The notes: generated by a model not told the origin, from the sequence alone. A DNA stretch of 64,000 bases from Takakia lepidozioides (GCA_030704615.1 CM060732.1:68987053-69051052), one strand, 5' to 3'. Shown: positions 1 through 11,523, counted from the first letter of the stretch. Numbers and translations are program-made.

Positions 1-559
1 GTACATATTTCTAAATCTTTGTAAAGTTTGCATTATCTCATGCGTATACTTCAATATTTTATCCAATAATTTATATTTCATACCTAATGTTTTTTTCTAA
101 AACCCCATCTGCCGTAAAGTATTGATCACACATGGAGTTCAAGCAATTGACTATTTTTTCCTGATCTATCTTTTTTAATGCCTTAGACAGTCCTGGGAAA
201 ATACATATATAATAATTAAGTATGACGCCTCCATGAGGAAGCGTAAAATATGGCGTCTCTTGACCCCCTCAGGGCTACTGCCTCATACAGCCATGGTGGG
301 CACCTTATCATCGGCAACTGTGGTCCAGAGGGTTGCGGTAGGGAGGCTGTCAACGCGTTTTAAGCTGCAATGCCCAACAAATGTACATGTCCGATCTTAA
401 TACATGTAACAAACCTGGCAGCCATGGAATTTCCAAAGAGGCCATGCTGAGATCTGCACCGAACCAGGGAAAAAATGAACTAGATATACATGGACCTTGT
501 GAAAAAATTCCTTGCAGCAAACATATCACCTGAATATGGAGCGTTGGGGATGCACGACG
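1..559. other. Unassigned left edge
   Basis: No gene, RNA or transposon end is recognisable here. Short open frames exist on both strands but show no domain and no codon-level conservation with the other kelch segments. The segmental duplication shared with the right part of the window becomes recognisable only from about 560. Confidence 0.5.
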
Positions 560-860
560 TGGGATGCTTGATGAGAACAGTGTGCAGGTTTCATGGTTTG
601 TCAGCAATATGGGTGTGCATGTAGAAGACCCTCCACCTCTGCGAAAAAAAGGGGCGGGAACTATTCAACCCGGATGATGTATTATGTGAGAACATATGTA
701 GATCTCTCCTCTATCTGTGCATGTACTAGCCATGTGGGCCTAGAGAGTCACTACTACGTTGATTCTCTGTCGATAGAAGTAATCAGTTGTCTTAATCATT
801 CCAACGCATGAGCATTTTGGGCGAGATTGTCGAGAGGACTAAATAATTCTTGGCTGTGAA

Positions 861-1032
861 GTGGCACGATTGGAGGTGGAATCAGGGGATCTGTGCCACA
901 AACTCGTCGGACAAGCTGGCCATGGAACAAGCTGGTGCATCTGTAGGCACTTGATTGCAATTCCCAATAGGTCCCCCCATCTTCTACATTGATCAGAGTG
1001 TGTTCAAATCGTTGAGGGTTCTACATTACAGC
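861..1032 (+). pseudogene. Conserved coding-like block downstream of KEL1, function unknown
   Basis: Read on the plus strand this gives an open stretch containing LEVESGDLCHKL and, further on, DQSVFKSL. The inverted copy near 50813-51016 gives LEVESEDLCHKL and DQSLLKSL. Amino-acid similarity survives several nucleotide differences, which suggests a former exon of a gene next to and opposite the kelch-like gene. There is no start, and indels break the frame between copies. I do not recognise the family. It could also be chance openness in a duplicated non-coding block. Confidence 0.3.
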
Positions 1033-1299
1033 TGACAGAAAGTCTTATCTTGTATTATATACCGAGCTGATATTCTTCCTCTCAATGTACATTATACCAC
1101 TCATGTTTATATTTGAGCAGTATTCCAACCAAGTTTTGAATGGGTAGAAGTGCTCTTAAGGATGAATGAAGAGGGAATGTTCTACACACCAGCTCAATTT
1201 GCAGCAATCTAAGCTGTTACCGCCGGCGATACGTACACACAGTTTGAGCCTCACTTGATAGAGGCCAAGGAGGACTCAGACACCAAACATAGATCGAGT

Positions 1300-2268
1300 A
1301 TTTTAGGGAAGGCAAGAACATCAACCGGTACAAGCTTATAATCTGCAACCCCCATTATTGGAAAACTGCACTCCTAGTCTGATATACACAGGTTCAATCT
1401 GAAGCTTCTAATTAAAAGCACCAATCCATTGATCTACCATGAGTTTGTTCATATATAGAGAATTCGTAGATGTTGATGCTACCTCATCAGTGCAAACGCA
1501 CTATTTGGAATGACAAAGCGTGGGCCGATCGACTGCACCTCGGCCAAATGATAATTCACTAACTATTCATCTAATTCCTATATAATTTGTCTCTAATTCC
1601 TCACAAAACATTGACTTTTATATGTAACAAATATGCATCTACATGATGGGCCTGATTGCACTAGTTACAGCTAAATATGGTGAATATGATAAAGTGCTAC
1701 CCCAAAAAGATCAATCCGGCACACCACATGGACTCCAGTTTGTGTACACGTCCATCTTATGTGGGTCTCATCAGGACGGCTCTTCATCTTTAGGGGACAA
1801 GGAATTTCCCTTTTAGATAGCCAGAGATTTTACAAGATTTTCAAACCCACTATATGTATAAACTGTAAAAGTGGGAAATATGATCTGCCCTACGACGATC
1901 AATCCACATGATGTGGACTAGCTCATGTATGTACATTACATTTTTCTCTACATAAACGCCTTCTTAAATTGCCTTCTTTCACACATGACAAATAAGCTCA
2001 ATTGATATCATCCAAATGCATCTAGAGCTAATGCTGGCAAATGTTGCAGCATATTATCAAGCGTTAACATCTAAAAACATAAAAGCCATAAACCATATTT
2101 CTCCCTATCTCTCATCCAATGTCAACAAAAACCTCCTCCGCTGGTGGGACTCAAGGATCCACATCCAAATACTCCTAATTTTTGAACCGGTTTCAAAAAT
2201 CACACTAGCAGAAATCAAGAGCACTTGCTCATTGGATCCAATCAAGGCCCAAACATATGGACCGAAAG
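1300..2268. other. 3' flank of KEL1, non-coding
   Basis: AT-rich sequence between the unknown conserved block and the KEL1 stop codon. It is shared with the corresponding flanks of KEL2 and KEL3 and probably contains the KEL1 3' untranslated region. I see no open frame with domain content and no transposon terminus. Confidence 0.5.
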
Positions 2269-3246
2269 CTAAGCTCCTATGTAGACACCCCCCACATGTC
2301 TCATGCCCCAACCATTTGGGGCACCAGCCAACTGAGATGTAAAAGCAGGTAGAGGGGTCCACATCTTGTAAGTGGTGTGATATATGAATCCTGTAGAAGG
2401 GTCCTCTGTCACTATCACACAAAGCCGATCTCGCAATCCAACGCATTTGAAATGATTTTTGAACTGTGCATTGGAAAGGATGACTGTTGTGTCGGACTCC
2501 GTTGTCCATTGATTCCTGTCACTATCCAGTTTCAATAAAATGAGGCGGTTTGTATCACAAGCCTTGTCGAAATGACTTTGCATAAAAAAGATGTCATTAC
2601 CAACACAGGCAACGGCGTTCACCTTTGACGTAAAGTCCCTCTCAGCGGGTCGAACGCATGTGGGTAACTCGGTCCACACTTTGGTATTTGGATCATAGGC
2701 ACATACCCTAGTAGCAAAGGGCTCCCAAAGGAAGTTTGTGAGAGACCTCGACGCATTGTAATCTCGCATTGGAATATACAAGGATTCATTGTAGAAATCC
2801 CCATGACCATCAGCAAATAGTCCTAAAGGGATGTCAGTACCACGTGTCCAAGTTCTCAACGTGGAATCATATGCGAGCAGCACCCTTGAAGCGGCATCGA
2901 TAAACCCAGGGAGCAGGATCTTATAAGATAGCTGGTTTGATGCATCCGCGATCACCATTTGAATCCTTGGGTTTTCAGATGAACACCATGCACGTACTGA
3001 AGGGAGCACATCCCATGTACGGTTGGAGGAATCATAGACACGAAGGGAGAGATTATAGCCATGAAATTTTGAAAAGCACAGTAGACATCCAGCTCCAGTC
3101 AAACAAACTGCATTGTGGAATCCCTCGGGGAGAGGGACGGATTGAAGGAGCTGCCACGTACCCAACAGGTGATTGAAACCAGCCAGTTCCAATGATGATT
3201 CGGACGTGGCCCAAGAAACAATGGGGAAGCACAGTACTGTCTCCAT
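2269..3246 (-). CDS. Kelch-like / F-box-associated beta-propeller protein, KEL1
   Basis: The CDS encodes 325 residues with repeated propeller-blade patterns: an aromatic, about six residues, Trp, then two to three residues and a Leu-Pro or similar turn (for example VYDSSNRTWDVLP, YDSTLRTWTRG, YDPNTKVWTELP, TYKMWTPLP). Such domains in plants usually form the substrate-binding half of SCF ubiquitin-ligase F-box proteins. No F-box motif is visible in this frame or in the roughly 1.1 kb up to the TATA box, so this may be an F-box-less derivative. I chose the Met of METV because it is shared by all three paralogues. An in-frame Met 19 codons upstream (3303) is possible, but that extension is out of frame in KEL2. 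The frame is intact and the same length as KEL2, suggesting function. Confidence 0.72.
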   Translation of the reverse strand: METVLCFPIVSWATSESSLELAGFNHLLGTWQLLQSVPLPEGFHNAVCLTGAGCLLCFSKFHGYNLSLRVYDSSNRTWDVLPSVRAWCSSENPRIQMVIADASNQLSYKILLPGFIDAASRVLLAYDSTLRTWTRGTDIPLGLFADGHGDFYNESLYIPMRDYNASRSLTNFLWEPFATRVCAYDPNTKVWTELPTCVRPAERDFTSKVNAVACVGNDIFFMQSHFDKACDTNRLILLKLDSDRNQWTTESDTTVILSNAQFKNHFKCVGLRDRLCVIVTEDPSTGFIYHTTYKMWTPLPAFTSQLAGAPNGWGMRHVGGVYIGA

Positions 3247-3303
3247 GGATCCGCTCCACAAGCTTATAAGGCAGCTGGAGACAATGTACAAACCTGGTTC
3301 CAT

Positions 3304-4389
3304 GCGCTAGTCCTTAAGGCACCTATCACATTTGCAATCAAAATACAGATTATCCAATATCCAATCCTACTATAAAACGCGAACAAAAAGTATGAATTCT
3401 CATTATGCAGAGGGTTGATGTTCATTTTGCGATCAGAGAATTCATCACCTGGACTATAGGACCAGCATAGTAGAGTATGATCAAGTCTTAGTTCAATTTC
3501 ACATGTACATTCAGAAGATGATCCCGGCTGGTTTAAAAAGACTACGTCACATGCATTAAGACAGAAATGAATTAGAGCCTGTCAGCATTCTCTGGACAGG
3601 AAGTAAGTAGCTTACAACCCAAACTGTGAGAGAAATTCTCTGGCAAATTGTGCAAGCGAATTGGCTCTAAATGGAAGAAGTGGTTTGCAATCTGACTACC
3701 CACCTTGCAGGCCAAACATCACTTGTGGTAATAGCATGCATAAACTTGCCCGGCAGATAACGTGCCTTCTCCCAACACGCTCGGTCTATTCCAATCCTAG
3801 ATCTAATAACAAGAAATTATCTGCCACAATCAGAGAAAGAAATAACCTATTCGACCCTCACATCGATTGGTGGTCGATATATTGGTCGATGCTCGGTGTC
3901 TTTCTGAGCCCATTACCTATTTCCCGCTCTAAGTGGAATACCAGTTCCTACTTAATGCTCCGATCGACGATGGCCACCGACAGGTGGATGGATTGCTGAG
4001 TCCCTCCTCATCACTAGTGTTGTGTGGATCGCTAAGTCTGCTCAAAATATTCCCATACAACAGTGCACCTCTTGACACACACATATAACTCACCAAAGTA
4101 ACCAGTCGTCTACTGTTCGATTAATCAAACAGATATTCAACCAAGTACTCAATCTACTTTTGGGATCAATCGCTCAGGTACAGCATTATTACCTGCTCCG
4201 AATACAAAATCCCGTCTGCAGATTTATAATTGCCCTGCAAAGTACGTATTGCGTATGTGAGTGGTGCAGGATGTGTAATGTGTAGAGACAGATAACACTG
4301 CACGTCTCGCTGAAAAGGCATTCAACAAACAACCCACTGCTCTCCCTTCGTCTCCTGCGCCATTAGCATTGCAAGCTAAGGAGGGAGAG
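3304..4389 (-). other. KEL1 5' region (leader or 5' introns)
   Basis: About 1.1 kb separates the TATA box from the KEL1 start. It is conserved in the two other kelch segments but has no shared long frame. Translation in all frames shows no F-box helix pattern. The length suggests a long leader with one or more introns; I cannot place the splice sites with confidence. A short upstream frame beginning MLMETKGEQ lies just after the TATA box in the KEL3 copy. Confidence 0.45.
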
Positions 4390-4397
4390 CTTATATA
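4390..4397 (-). promoter_or_regulatory. TATA box of KEL1
   Basis: On the minus strand the sequence reads CACTATATAAGCTCTCC, a strong plant TATA element followed by a pyrimidine-rich start region. The same element with the same context occurs at 45125-45132 (KEL2) and 47431-47438 (KEL3), each upstream of the kelch CDS and correctly oriented. Confidence 0.7.
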
Positions 4398-4761
4398 GTG
4401 CCTGCCATCGCTCCTAGGCTGAACACTCTCGACAGCTGCGATGAATCTGAACCCCTCATCTGAGTGAGTGTGCCCCATGAACGGCATTAATAAACTTCTC
4501 ACTTCTCGAAGAGCACACCGCAGTTCTCCCCGAGGTGCTGTGGAATCTTGTCACAATAGCGCCGAACTATCCTCTCAAACTACTTGCTCCAGGTCTGACC
4601 ATTATGCCATGGCGAGCAGATGAAGGCCTCGATCCCTAGTGTTGTAGCTCCTTTTGTTATTATGTGTCTTTTCATGTGCATGGCATGGCTCTTGTGCGAT
4701 CCATGGCCAACCTTGGGATAGTTGCTCCCTTGCTCGTGAAAGCCTTCATGGCTCATGGACC

Positions 4762-6533
4762 TGTAGTGGGAAGATATGGTCCCCATGTGTTGCAAATTTT
4801 CCTAAGTATCGTGACATTGTGTTAATGTAGTAATGAATAATTTTTGGTGGAGCTATGATGATGTAGTTGATATCATTCATCTGCCCTAGTTTCGTTTCAT
4901 AACAGCATAGGTGGCTCGTGGAGACATGTGCTTCAAAAAAAGGTTTGTGATGAAGAGCTTCAGTTGCAAATCAGATACGGCTTGTAAAATCTGTGGAGCA
5001 GCAGTGAGCCATTATGCATAAACATTTGTCATTTAGGGGGTCCATGCAATCTCATGAGCAGCGTTTGTGATATGGGAATGATGGCAGATCTAGAAACTGC
5101 AGGAGGCTTTGATGCCTGGAGTGCTCGATTAGAATAGCATAGGATGATCTGCGTCTGAGAGAGAATCTAAGGGCCAAGATAGGAAAGCATCAGCGTTATG
5201 AAGACAATTTGTAAAAACTGCCAGAGGGGACGGGACGATCATCACCGGAGGGGATGGAGAAAGGCATATAAGCGGTTGCGAGGGAGGTGGAACATGAGTT
5301 TTTGGGGTGATTGGGAGGCTGAAAGCAGCGAAGGTGAAGGATTGAGCAAAGCCAGTTGGAGGGTGAGGTAGGATGCAATGGACAAGTAGGTTGTGGGTGA
5401 AATATGGTGGCTGCTGGGATGTTCACCTGAATCAGGCTGTTGAATTTGATTGGCAGTAAAGAAGTTGAAGTGTCATCTATTGCCTTGGGAGATCTTGTTG
5501 TTCTCGTCATGAAACCCTAGAGAGAGATTGCAACTTTGATTTTGTTGTAGCAAATGGAATGTCAGATTTCCGTGGTACCCTGTATACGGTTAGGTGAGTG
5601 AAATTACAGATTGGAGTGGTGCTGCCCTGTCAGGTCCATGGAATCTACAGTCTGGAACAAAGTAGATTCAGAGAGGCAAGAAGGGGATGAAATGTTGGAT
5701 TCATCAAATTTGTGCAATGTTGGGACTGAAGGCATGAAGTTGTAGTGGGATAACCTGCTGTCCTGGGTGAGGTGATGATTTGGCTGTTGAAGTATTGAGA
5801 GCGGAGAGTGAGACGGATGGAGTTGGCTGAAGGTTGAAGCATGTTGGTGCCTGATTATGGATACGTTATGGAGAGCCCGCTGCCTGAGTGAGATTAAGTA
5901 GGCCTTAAGAGATGAGGTTGTAACAGAAAGAAATGACCAGATTTTTGTTGAGTGTAATCATACCCTGCCCTGCACATTAGATTGCACAAACCACAGTCAG
6001 CCTGAGTAGTTCTATATCCATTCATATCCATGGAAATTGCAATTTGGAGATAAGAGATAGTCCAAGAAAAAAGGAACGGTGAAGCCAGAAAGTTAGTGAT
6101 GGTGGGAGAATGTTTAAGAGCTCGTGAAAGATCAACTCCAGAGATGATAAGGCCACTTAGGCTGTGCATGGCTAAACAGAGAATGTGAACCAGCCCTGTG
6201 ATGGTTCTCAGAAAGAACATAAGAGTGAGGAGAAAAAATAAGAGAAGAAGAGGGGCCGGGTAAGCTACTGCACAGCTTGATCAAACAAATTCAAAGGTGC
6301 TGCGGCCATAACAAATGCTTGTACTTGGTGACCCTCATGGGCATACTCACGTTGTGGATGATTAGTTGTGTACAGAGAGAATCACATGAGCACATGCAAT
6401 CACCACTCTTCATGAGATCAACGGGAGCGCGCCATGACTGTCTTCTCTTCCGCTACGGCGGTTGTGGTGTGTAATTTGGTTATAACTCTGACTGTGCAGT
6501 ATAGATAATTAGGGTAAAGATGGGGGCCCTCTT
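4762..6533 (+). repeat. Gypsy-1 5' LTR
   Basis: About 1.77 kb, starting TGTAGTGG and ending just before the primer-binding site. It aligns end to end with 38365-40230, except that about 100 bases present in the 3' LTR near 39725-39840 are missing here. The 3' edge is inferred from the primer site; the usual terminal CA is not obvious. Substitutions and several indels between the two LTRs show the element is not recent. Confidence 0.85.
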
Positions 6534-6545
6534 TGGTATCAGAGC
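6534..6545 (+). other. Primer-binding site, initiator Met tRNA
   Basis: TGGTATCAGAGC immediately follows the 5' LTR. This is the standard plant LTR-retrotransposon primer site complementary to the 3' end of initiator methionine tRNA. A second copy lies at 40231-40242 after the right LTR, which is unusual. Confidence 0.9.
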
Positions 6546-6615
6546 TTGTCGTCTTGAGGACTTAGATATTTTTGTTTGAGGCTGTGTGTGTTTGCTCTGT
6601 GTGTGATGTTTCTCT

Positions 6616-7383
6616 ATGGCTGGACGTGATCATACCCTGATCCCAGACGAACCAGCCATTGGAGACGTCTTGATCTGTTTTAGCCAGCGTGCTGGAAATT
6701 TGCATTCTGAACCTAGGCTCTACTTCTTAGATGCTCTTTTTCGAAATGTTGGGGCACACTAAGAGTACATGCAAACGAAAGATGGAGCAAGAAGGTGTAG
6801 GTTCTCTTGGAACTCACTTTGTGGAAGTCTATTGTGAGGATGAAGACGAAGTTCTGGCAGAAATGACTGCCTTGATGAGGGAGAATGATGTGAATGAGGT
6901 CAGATTGCCCAGAAACCGAACATCTATGCCACTGCCAGCTCATGTCAATCCTGGAAGGGTTTCTGAATCTACACAGGAGGAGAGTGAAGGCACTACTAGA
7001 GCCATACCTGATGGATCTGCCCCATGCATACCGAGAGGAGTGGAGGTGGGCACCAAGTCCCGAATACTCAGTCACTTTTACAAAGCAAGAATCTCACATT
7101 CTCCAATGGATTTGATAATAACGGTGCCCGGGGAGTTGGAAAAGTTAAAGGGCTTAGTCAGGAGTTGGAAAAGTTAAAGGGCTTAGTCGGTGGTGGAAGG
7201 GCCATGCACCAACAAAAGGAGACCAATAACGTTGTAATTCCAACCAACGGCCGTGCAGGAATTAAGCAAGTCAGATCTGTTACCAAGGCCAACTTTCAGA
7301 AAGGGGTCGGTTCTGATATCTCTTATGTCTACACTGGAAGAGTAAGGGCACTACACGCCATGGTGACCATAGGAGAGCATTAA
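6616..7383 (+). pseudogene. Gypsy-1 gag remnant
   Basis: A gag-like start (MAGRDHTLIPDE...) is in frame from 6616 but runs only about 40 codons. At about 6725 it joins directly to the end of a zinc knuckle (LGHTKSTCKRK; the His and last Cys remain, the first two Cys are lost). The body of gag is therefore deleted. The following acidic stretch (EVYCEDEDEVLAEM) is a typical gag-to-protease linker. A tandem duplication of a short GELEKLKGL unit is seen near 7132-7185. Same leader start: 40315. Confidence 0.7.
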
Positions 7384-7395
7384 GTACTTGGATAG

Positions 7396-8139
7396 GTAGA
7401 CACAGGTATCATGCTCTCAGTGATATCTGCCAGCACTGTGCGAGACCTAGGGCTCATGGGGTCAGTTATGCGTGACAAAGATGTCATATATCGTGTTGCT
7501 TCTGGAGATGTAGAAACAGCCATGGGGAAGCTTGAAGATTTGAAGGTGACTGTAGGGGAATTAACAAACCGGCTCTCTTTCATGGTGGTTGATACGGATA
7601 CCTACCACATGTTACTTGGTTTGGATTTCCTGAAGAAATTTGGTGCAGTTGTTGACACAGAAACAGAGACCATGAGGATATACTATGGTCCGGGGAAGGC
7701 AGTAGCACACTTTCCTCTACATACCATTAATCAGATCAGCCATGAGGATGAGAACATGGAGGGAAATACTGTTGTAGTATCTGACTTATGCGGATGTAAA
7801 GGCTGCAGGCATGAAGGGATAATGACTGTCACAACTGCAGCACAATTTCTTGAACCCTTTGAAGAAGATGAAAGCAATGACGAAGGGAAAGAGGCTGCTG
7901 AATCAGATATTGATGATTGGCACAGTGCCTCTGGGGAAGACGTACCTGAAGAGGTGGAGATGCATGACCAAGAGGCTGAAGTGTGGGAGACCATCAAAAC
8001 AATGGAAGAACATGAGGAGGTGCTTAGTGATCAAGGCTTGGCGGAACTGATCTCTGAGGAAGGTCCCAAAGGAATGGCATCCTCTGGTATTTGCAGGATT
8101 GGGTGTCTCAGTTTTTGTGTAACATGGCAGTTTCTGTAG
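7396..8139 (+). pseudogene. Gypsy-1 aspartic protease and linker
   Basis: The active-site motif VDTG followed by IMLSVIS is read at 7396, and the second hallmark of retropepsins, LLGLDFLKKFGAVVD, follows about 65 residues later. A TAG stop stands directly before VDTG, so the frame to gag is broken. After the protease comes a strongly acidic Glu/Asp-rich tail to 8139, common between protease and RT in plant gypsy elements. A second fragment from the same element family lies at 51510-51690. Confidence 0.8.
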
Positions 8140-8868
8140 TGACCTCCCTCCATGGTTTTACCCATATTTGTCCATCAACTCAATATTTCATCTAGATTTA
8201 TATGGTATAGGATTTCTAACTACAATAGGTATGTGTACCAATTGTTAGATTGCAAAAACAATCATGTACCACAGAGCCATGGACTTTTAAAGTTGATTAC
8301 TGTGGAGTGCAGATGTTACACATAAAATCTTATGGACTGAAAAAACATCATGTACACTCATACACTGGCACAAAGGAAAACACACTAGGCCATTTTTAAA
8401 TCCAACCCATATCCACTTTTATATGAACTAGTTGTCTTAGGAATTGAGAGCTATGGACTATTTTGCGCATAAAAACAGGTTGATTTGCTCTAGTCCATAA
8501 CATCTTATGTTTTGGGTTTTTGAGTTGTCGTCTTTTACTAAAAATGCATACAAACCTATAATCTAGAGATGCCAGGTAGTATATGGACAAGTGGTTGTAA
8601 GCTCTAGATTTTGACGTTTAAATGTTTTTTCAAATTAAAGATTAAAATATCTAGTAAAGAATGTTTTCAATATTTGAGAAGGAACTATTTACTAAAACTG
8701 TTATGTATACTACTATCTATCTTTAAAAAATAAACTGAAAGCAATAGACTCAACAAAAAAAAAAATCCATGGACTCAACATGTGCCGCTTTTGATCTACC
8801 CAATCCTGCAACTGCCCACTGCCCCCTCCATGATTCATGAGGCATACGCCAAAGCATAGGAAGGAGAG
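8140..8868 (+). other. Gypsy-1 interior, non-coding insertion or decayed linker
   Basis: AT-rich sequence with many stops in all frames, lying between the protease tail and the next pol-like piece. I see no terminal repeats or domain. It may be a decayed insertion into the protease-RT linker. Confidence 0.4.
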
Positions 8869-9380
8869 TTGGCAAACACCAATGCTGAAATCGATGATGA
8901 CTATCACGATTGGAACTTGGTGACTACCAGTGAGGAAATGAGTCGCATACTGGCTCATGTACACAATATAGACGTTGCTGCAATGACTGCCAGCAGTGAG
9001 AAAGAAGCTCGCTGGAACAGCCTAAGGGCCAGGATTACCATCAATCCAGAGGTAACTGAAAACCAGAAGAGAGAACTAGAATCGTTGCTTATGAGACCAA
9101 GGTTGTTTTGCCCTTAGCAAGTCTGATTTGGGTTTTTGTTCTGTTGTTAAACACGTGATTGACACACAGGGATTTTCTCTGTGTCGTAGTCAGCCTGGTC
9201 GTTTATCTGAGTGGGAAGAAGGTGAGGTACAGAGGTAGATTGAAGCATTGATTGCCATAGGTAAAATGAGAGAGCGCCGTTCGGAGTTCTCCTGCCATGT
9301 TACTCTTCCACTAAAAAAGGATGGGTCCAAGCGTTTTTGTGGGGATTACCGCCCCTTGAACCTTCTCACTAGAAGAGACT
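8869..9380 (+). pseudogene. Gypsy-1 pol: pre-RT linker and start of reverse transcriptase
   Basis: From about 9045 the frames carry a typical pre-RT stretch (NPEVTENQKRELESLL, then LCRSQPGRLSEWEEGEV in another frame). At 9275-9375 comes the first RT block: SEFSCHVTLPLKKDGSKRFC followed by GDYRPLNLLTRRD, matching the family pattern in which a lysine-rich loop precedes the DYR-LN motif. The RT is cut by CACTA-A after ...RRD; the next residues of the domain are found, inverted, at 27376 running down to 26891. At least three stops or frameshifts are present. Confidence 0.8.
9378..9380. other. Target-site duplication ACT of CACTA-A
   Basis: ACT precedes the terminal CACTA at 9381. The matching AGT (reverse complement of ACT) lies at 27374-27376 next to the displaced other end. 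Removing the element and one ACT rejoins the RT codons for R-D-S-Y-P-M-P without a gap. Confidence 0.85.
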
Positions 9381-9907
9381 CACTACAACAGATGAGCGTT
9401 TTTATGACTACACATATGACTATTTTTTCAGTCCTATATGCGTTCATGACTACATCACTCTGCAGTGAAAAAAACCCTGTCATAACGACTAGTCTTTAGG
9501 ACTGCGTTTTGCAAGTCATAGCCGTGACTGTGTGCGTGGCACCTGGAGTCAAGCTGCAGAGAGCGATGTAGTCACAACTATATGATTTATATATGATTAA
9601 CTATATGACTACATGTCTACAAAGTATATGATTCCATTGGAGAGGCGTCAGAGGGACACATGTAGCACTCCAGATGTGATACGTGTCCACATGGACAACA
9701 TATATGATCTACACGTGGGAAAGAATATCGTATCATATAATGCCATGATGCCATGATGTAGTCATGAGTATATAACTTCATGACTAAAGAGGTTTTTTAA
9801 TAATATTTTAATTTAATAAATTAAATCATACAATTATAATATTTAGATTATTAATTGATTTAAATTCTCATTAGGTTTCTAGGTTCATAGAATGGAAGCC
9901 ATTGTTG

Positions 9908-10290
9908 TCTTTTATTTTTATTTTTATTTTTTTGTTAACAAAGAGGGACAGTGGGGGGACAATGGCCTCCATAACTTTATAGGTAATGGACATAAAATGT
10001 CCTTAGATACAAAGAGGAAAAAATAACCTCTGGATAGAGTGCCATAGAGGCTGAAAGAGGAAGACACAGCTTCGCGTACCAAGACAAGAAAGAGTAGTAA
10101 GAAGGAAAGCAAGTAAAGAAGGGGGTCTGCATAGAGTTAAAGAGTCTAGCAGGAAAAGAGACTGCGGCCAGAAACTACTGCCATAACTTGGAAACAGAAA
10201 GGCACCGAGCTGAGGAGAAGAACTGAAAATCAGCTAACACTGTCATAAGAAAGCTGGGCCCTAGCCTTTCACTTCCTAAAGGATCTACAG
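9908..10290 (-). mobile_element. Possible non-LTR retrotransposon tail inside CACTA-A
   Basis: Read on the minus strand, an open stretch ends in an (A)n/(TAAAA)n run at about 9908-9940. It is preceded by a GGCCATTGTCCCCCCACT motif resembling other A-tailed copies in the window (see 46020-46095 and 58390-58460). Equivalent to 36790-37170 in CACTA-B. This suggests a LINE or SINE 3' end that joined the CACTA before it duplicated. No reverse transcriptase is present. Confidence 0.35.
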
Positions 10291-10573
10291 ATGGAGAGAC
10301 ATCCCTGCAGGGGTCGTGCTCTTCAGCTCAAAACCAACCAATTGATCATCTACCCATGCAAGTTTCTTGTAGCTATCCTTCCACAGGGAATCATAGGTAA
10401 TCTGGAGATTGAAATCCGGCCCTCTTGGATGAATCTGGACCTACACTCTATCCCTGCTCCTTCATATATCCTTGCCTCTGCACAAATCATGCATACATCA
10501 TTGCCTTACTGCTAGCAGCTGACAATGACAGCCTATAAGTATTCCAACAAACACCCCAACCCTACTTATCACA

Positions 10574-11197
10574 CTAGTTCCTATGCTGACTTTGCATCTG
10601 CTTCCAACAGGAAATTACCTTTTTGCCTGGATTGTTCCACCATTGACTGGGGTCGGAAACATATTCATTCCAGAGCTTCTCCTCGTCTCTATTAACTGTT
10701 TTTCGATACTTTCCTGTCTCCAAAACCTCCATCCCGCGCCCTTGCTGTGCATATCGTGCAAGCATCGCGTTCCACGACACCACATCTTGTTCAGCCATAG
10801 TGTTGAAGGCTCTCTCCGCATCCTCAATGCTCCCACATTTGGCATACATGTCCACGAGGTATTGTTCAAAATCACACATGGTACAATTCCAGCTTTGGTG
10901 ATGCAACCATGCACCTCTTTGCCCTTTTCCCGGGCTGCCAGGCTTGCACACGCACTACAAACACACACTAAAATGATGTGGTCGAGCTTCACCCCTTTCC
11001 CCATCATTTGCTTATAGGTATCCAAAGCCTCCATCCTGTTGTGCATACCCTGTAAGCATCGCACTCCACGACACCACATCTCGTTTAGCCATAGTGTTGA
11101 ACACTCCCTTGACATTGGCATATATGTCCAGAACTAGGGGAAAGTATTCATTCCACAGCTTCTCCTCATCTCTGTTACCTCTTTTGGATACTTTCAT
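10574..11197 (-). pseudogene. Captured PPR-repeat and PDF-like fragments, copy A
   Basis: On the minus strand this reads two partial PPR modules, VDMYAKCGSIEDAERAFNTM with EQDVVSWNAML, and KGVFNTMAKRDVVSWSAML. Each is joined to an exon with EEKLWNEY..DPSQWW, similar to the PDF motif of organellar single-strand DNA-binding (OSB) proteins. Between them is CACASLAAREKGKEVHGCITKAGI, also typical of plant PLS-type PPR proteins. Frames shift between pieces. Native PPR proteins bind organellar RNA; this is a captured, broken fragment. Corresponds to 35885-36467 in CACTA-B. Confidence 0.75.
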
Positions 11198-11523
11198 GTT
11201 GTCACATTGGCAGTATCATGTCAAAGTCACTCCAAACTATCCCAGGTTCACTCAACCAACTAACTTGCAGAATTCAACATGAAAATTTAGGGCCGATTCT
11301 GATAAGAGGGAAAAACAGGGTGAAATGTGTTGAAAAAGGTGTCTTTATTAGCAGACCATTTTCTCGTCACTACAAAACTAGCCATCCAACACCCCGTTGG
11401 CATGCTGATAGTTGATCAGGTGAACTGCATTGCAGCCAGGTTGACTGCAAATGACAACATACAACATGTCTCGGTAGAATTAAAATCAGGCCCTAGATAA
11501 GCCTTTGTGTCCTCACCACCAGG

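Larger units (their letters stand above)
560..4761 (-). repeat. Kelch segment copy 1 (segmental duplication)
   Basis: This stretch holds the KEL1 gene and its flanks. Its part from about 1780 to 4761 matches 42560-45491 in the same orientation. Nearly all of it, from about 560, matches 47280-51360 in the opposite orientation. The shared sequence includes the region upstream of the TATA box, the 5' leader, the CDS and the 3' flank, so whole genomic segments were duplicated rather than cDNA copies. The match ends abruptly at 4761, where the Gypsy-1 LTR begins. Judged by eye, divergence between copies is about ten per cent with many small indels. Confidence 0.85.

Noticed and set aside
4224-4502. 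92-codon minus-strand ORF upstream of KEL1
   Set aside because: It spans the TATA box and the region upstream, so it cannot be translated from the KEL1 transcript; its conservation in copy 2 follows from the segmental duplication.
10300-10515. Independent gene in CACTA (EIRPSWMNLDL frame)
   Set aside because: Short frame present in two inverted copies within the element; could be antisense of an intron of the captured gene and matches no family I know.
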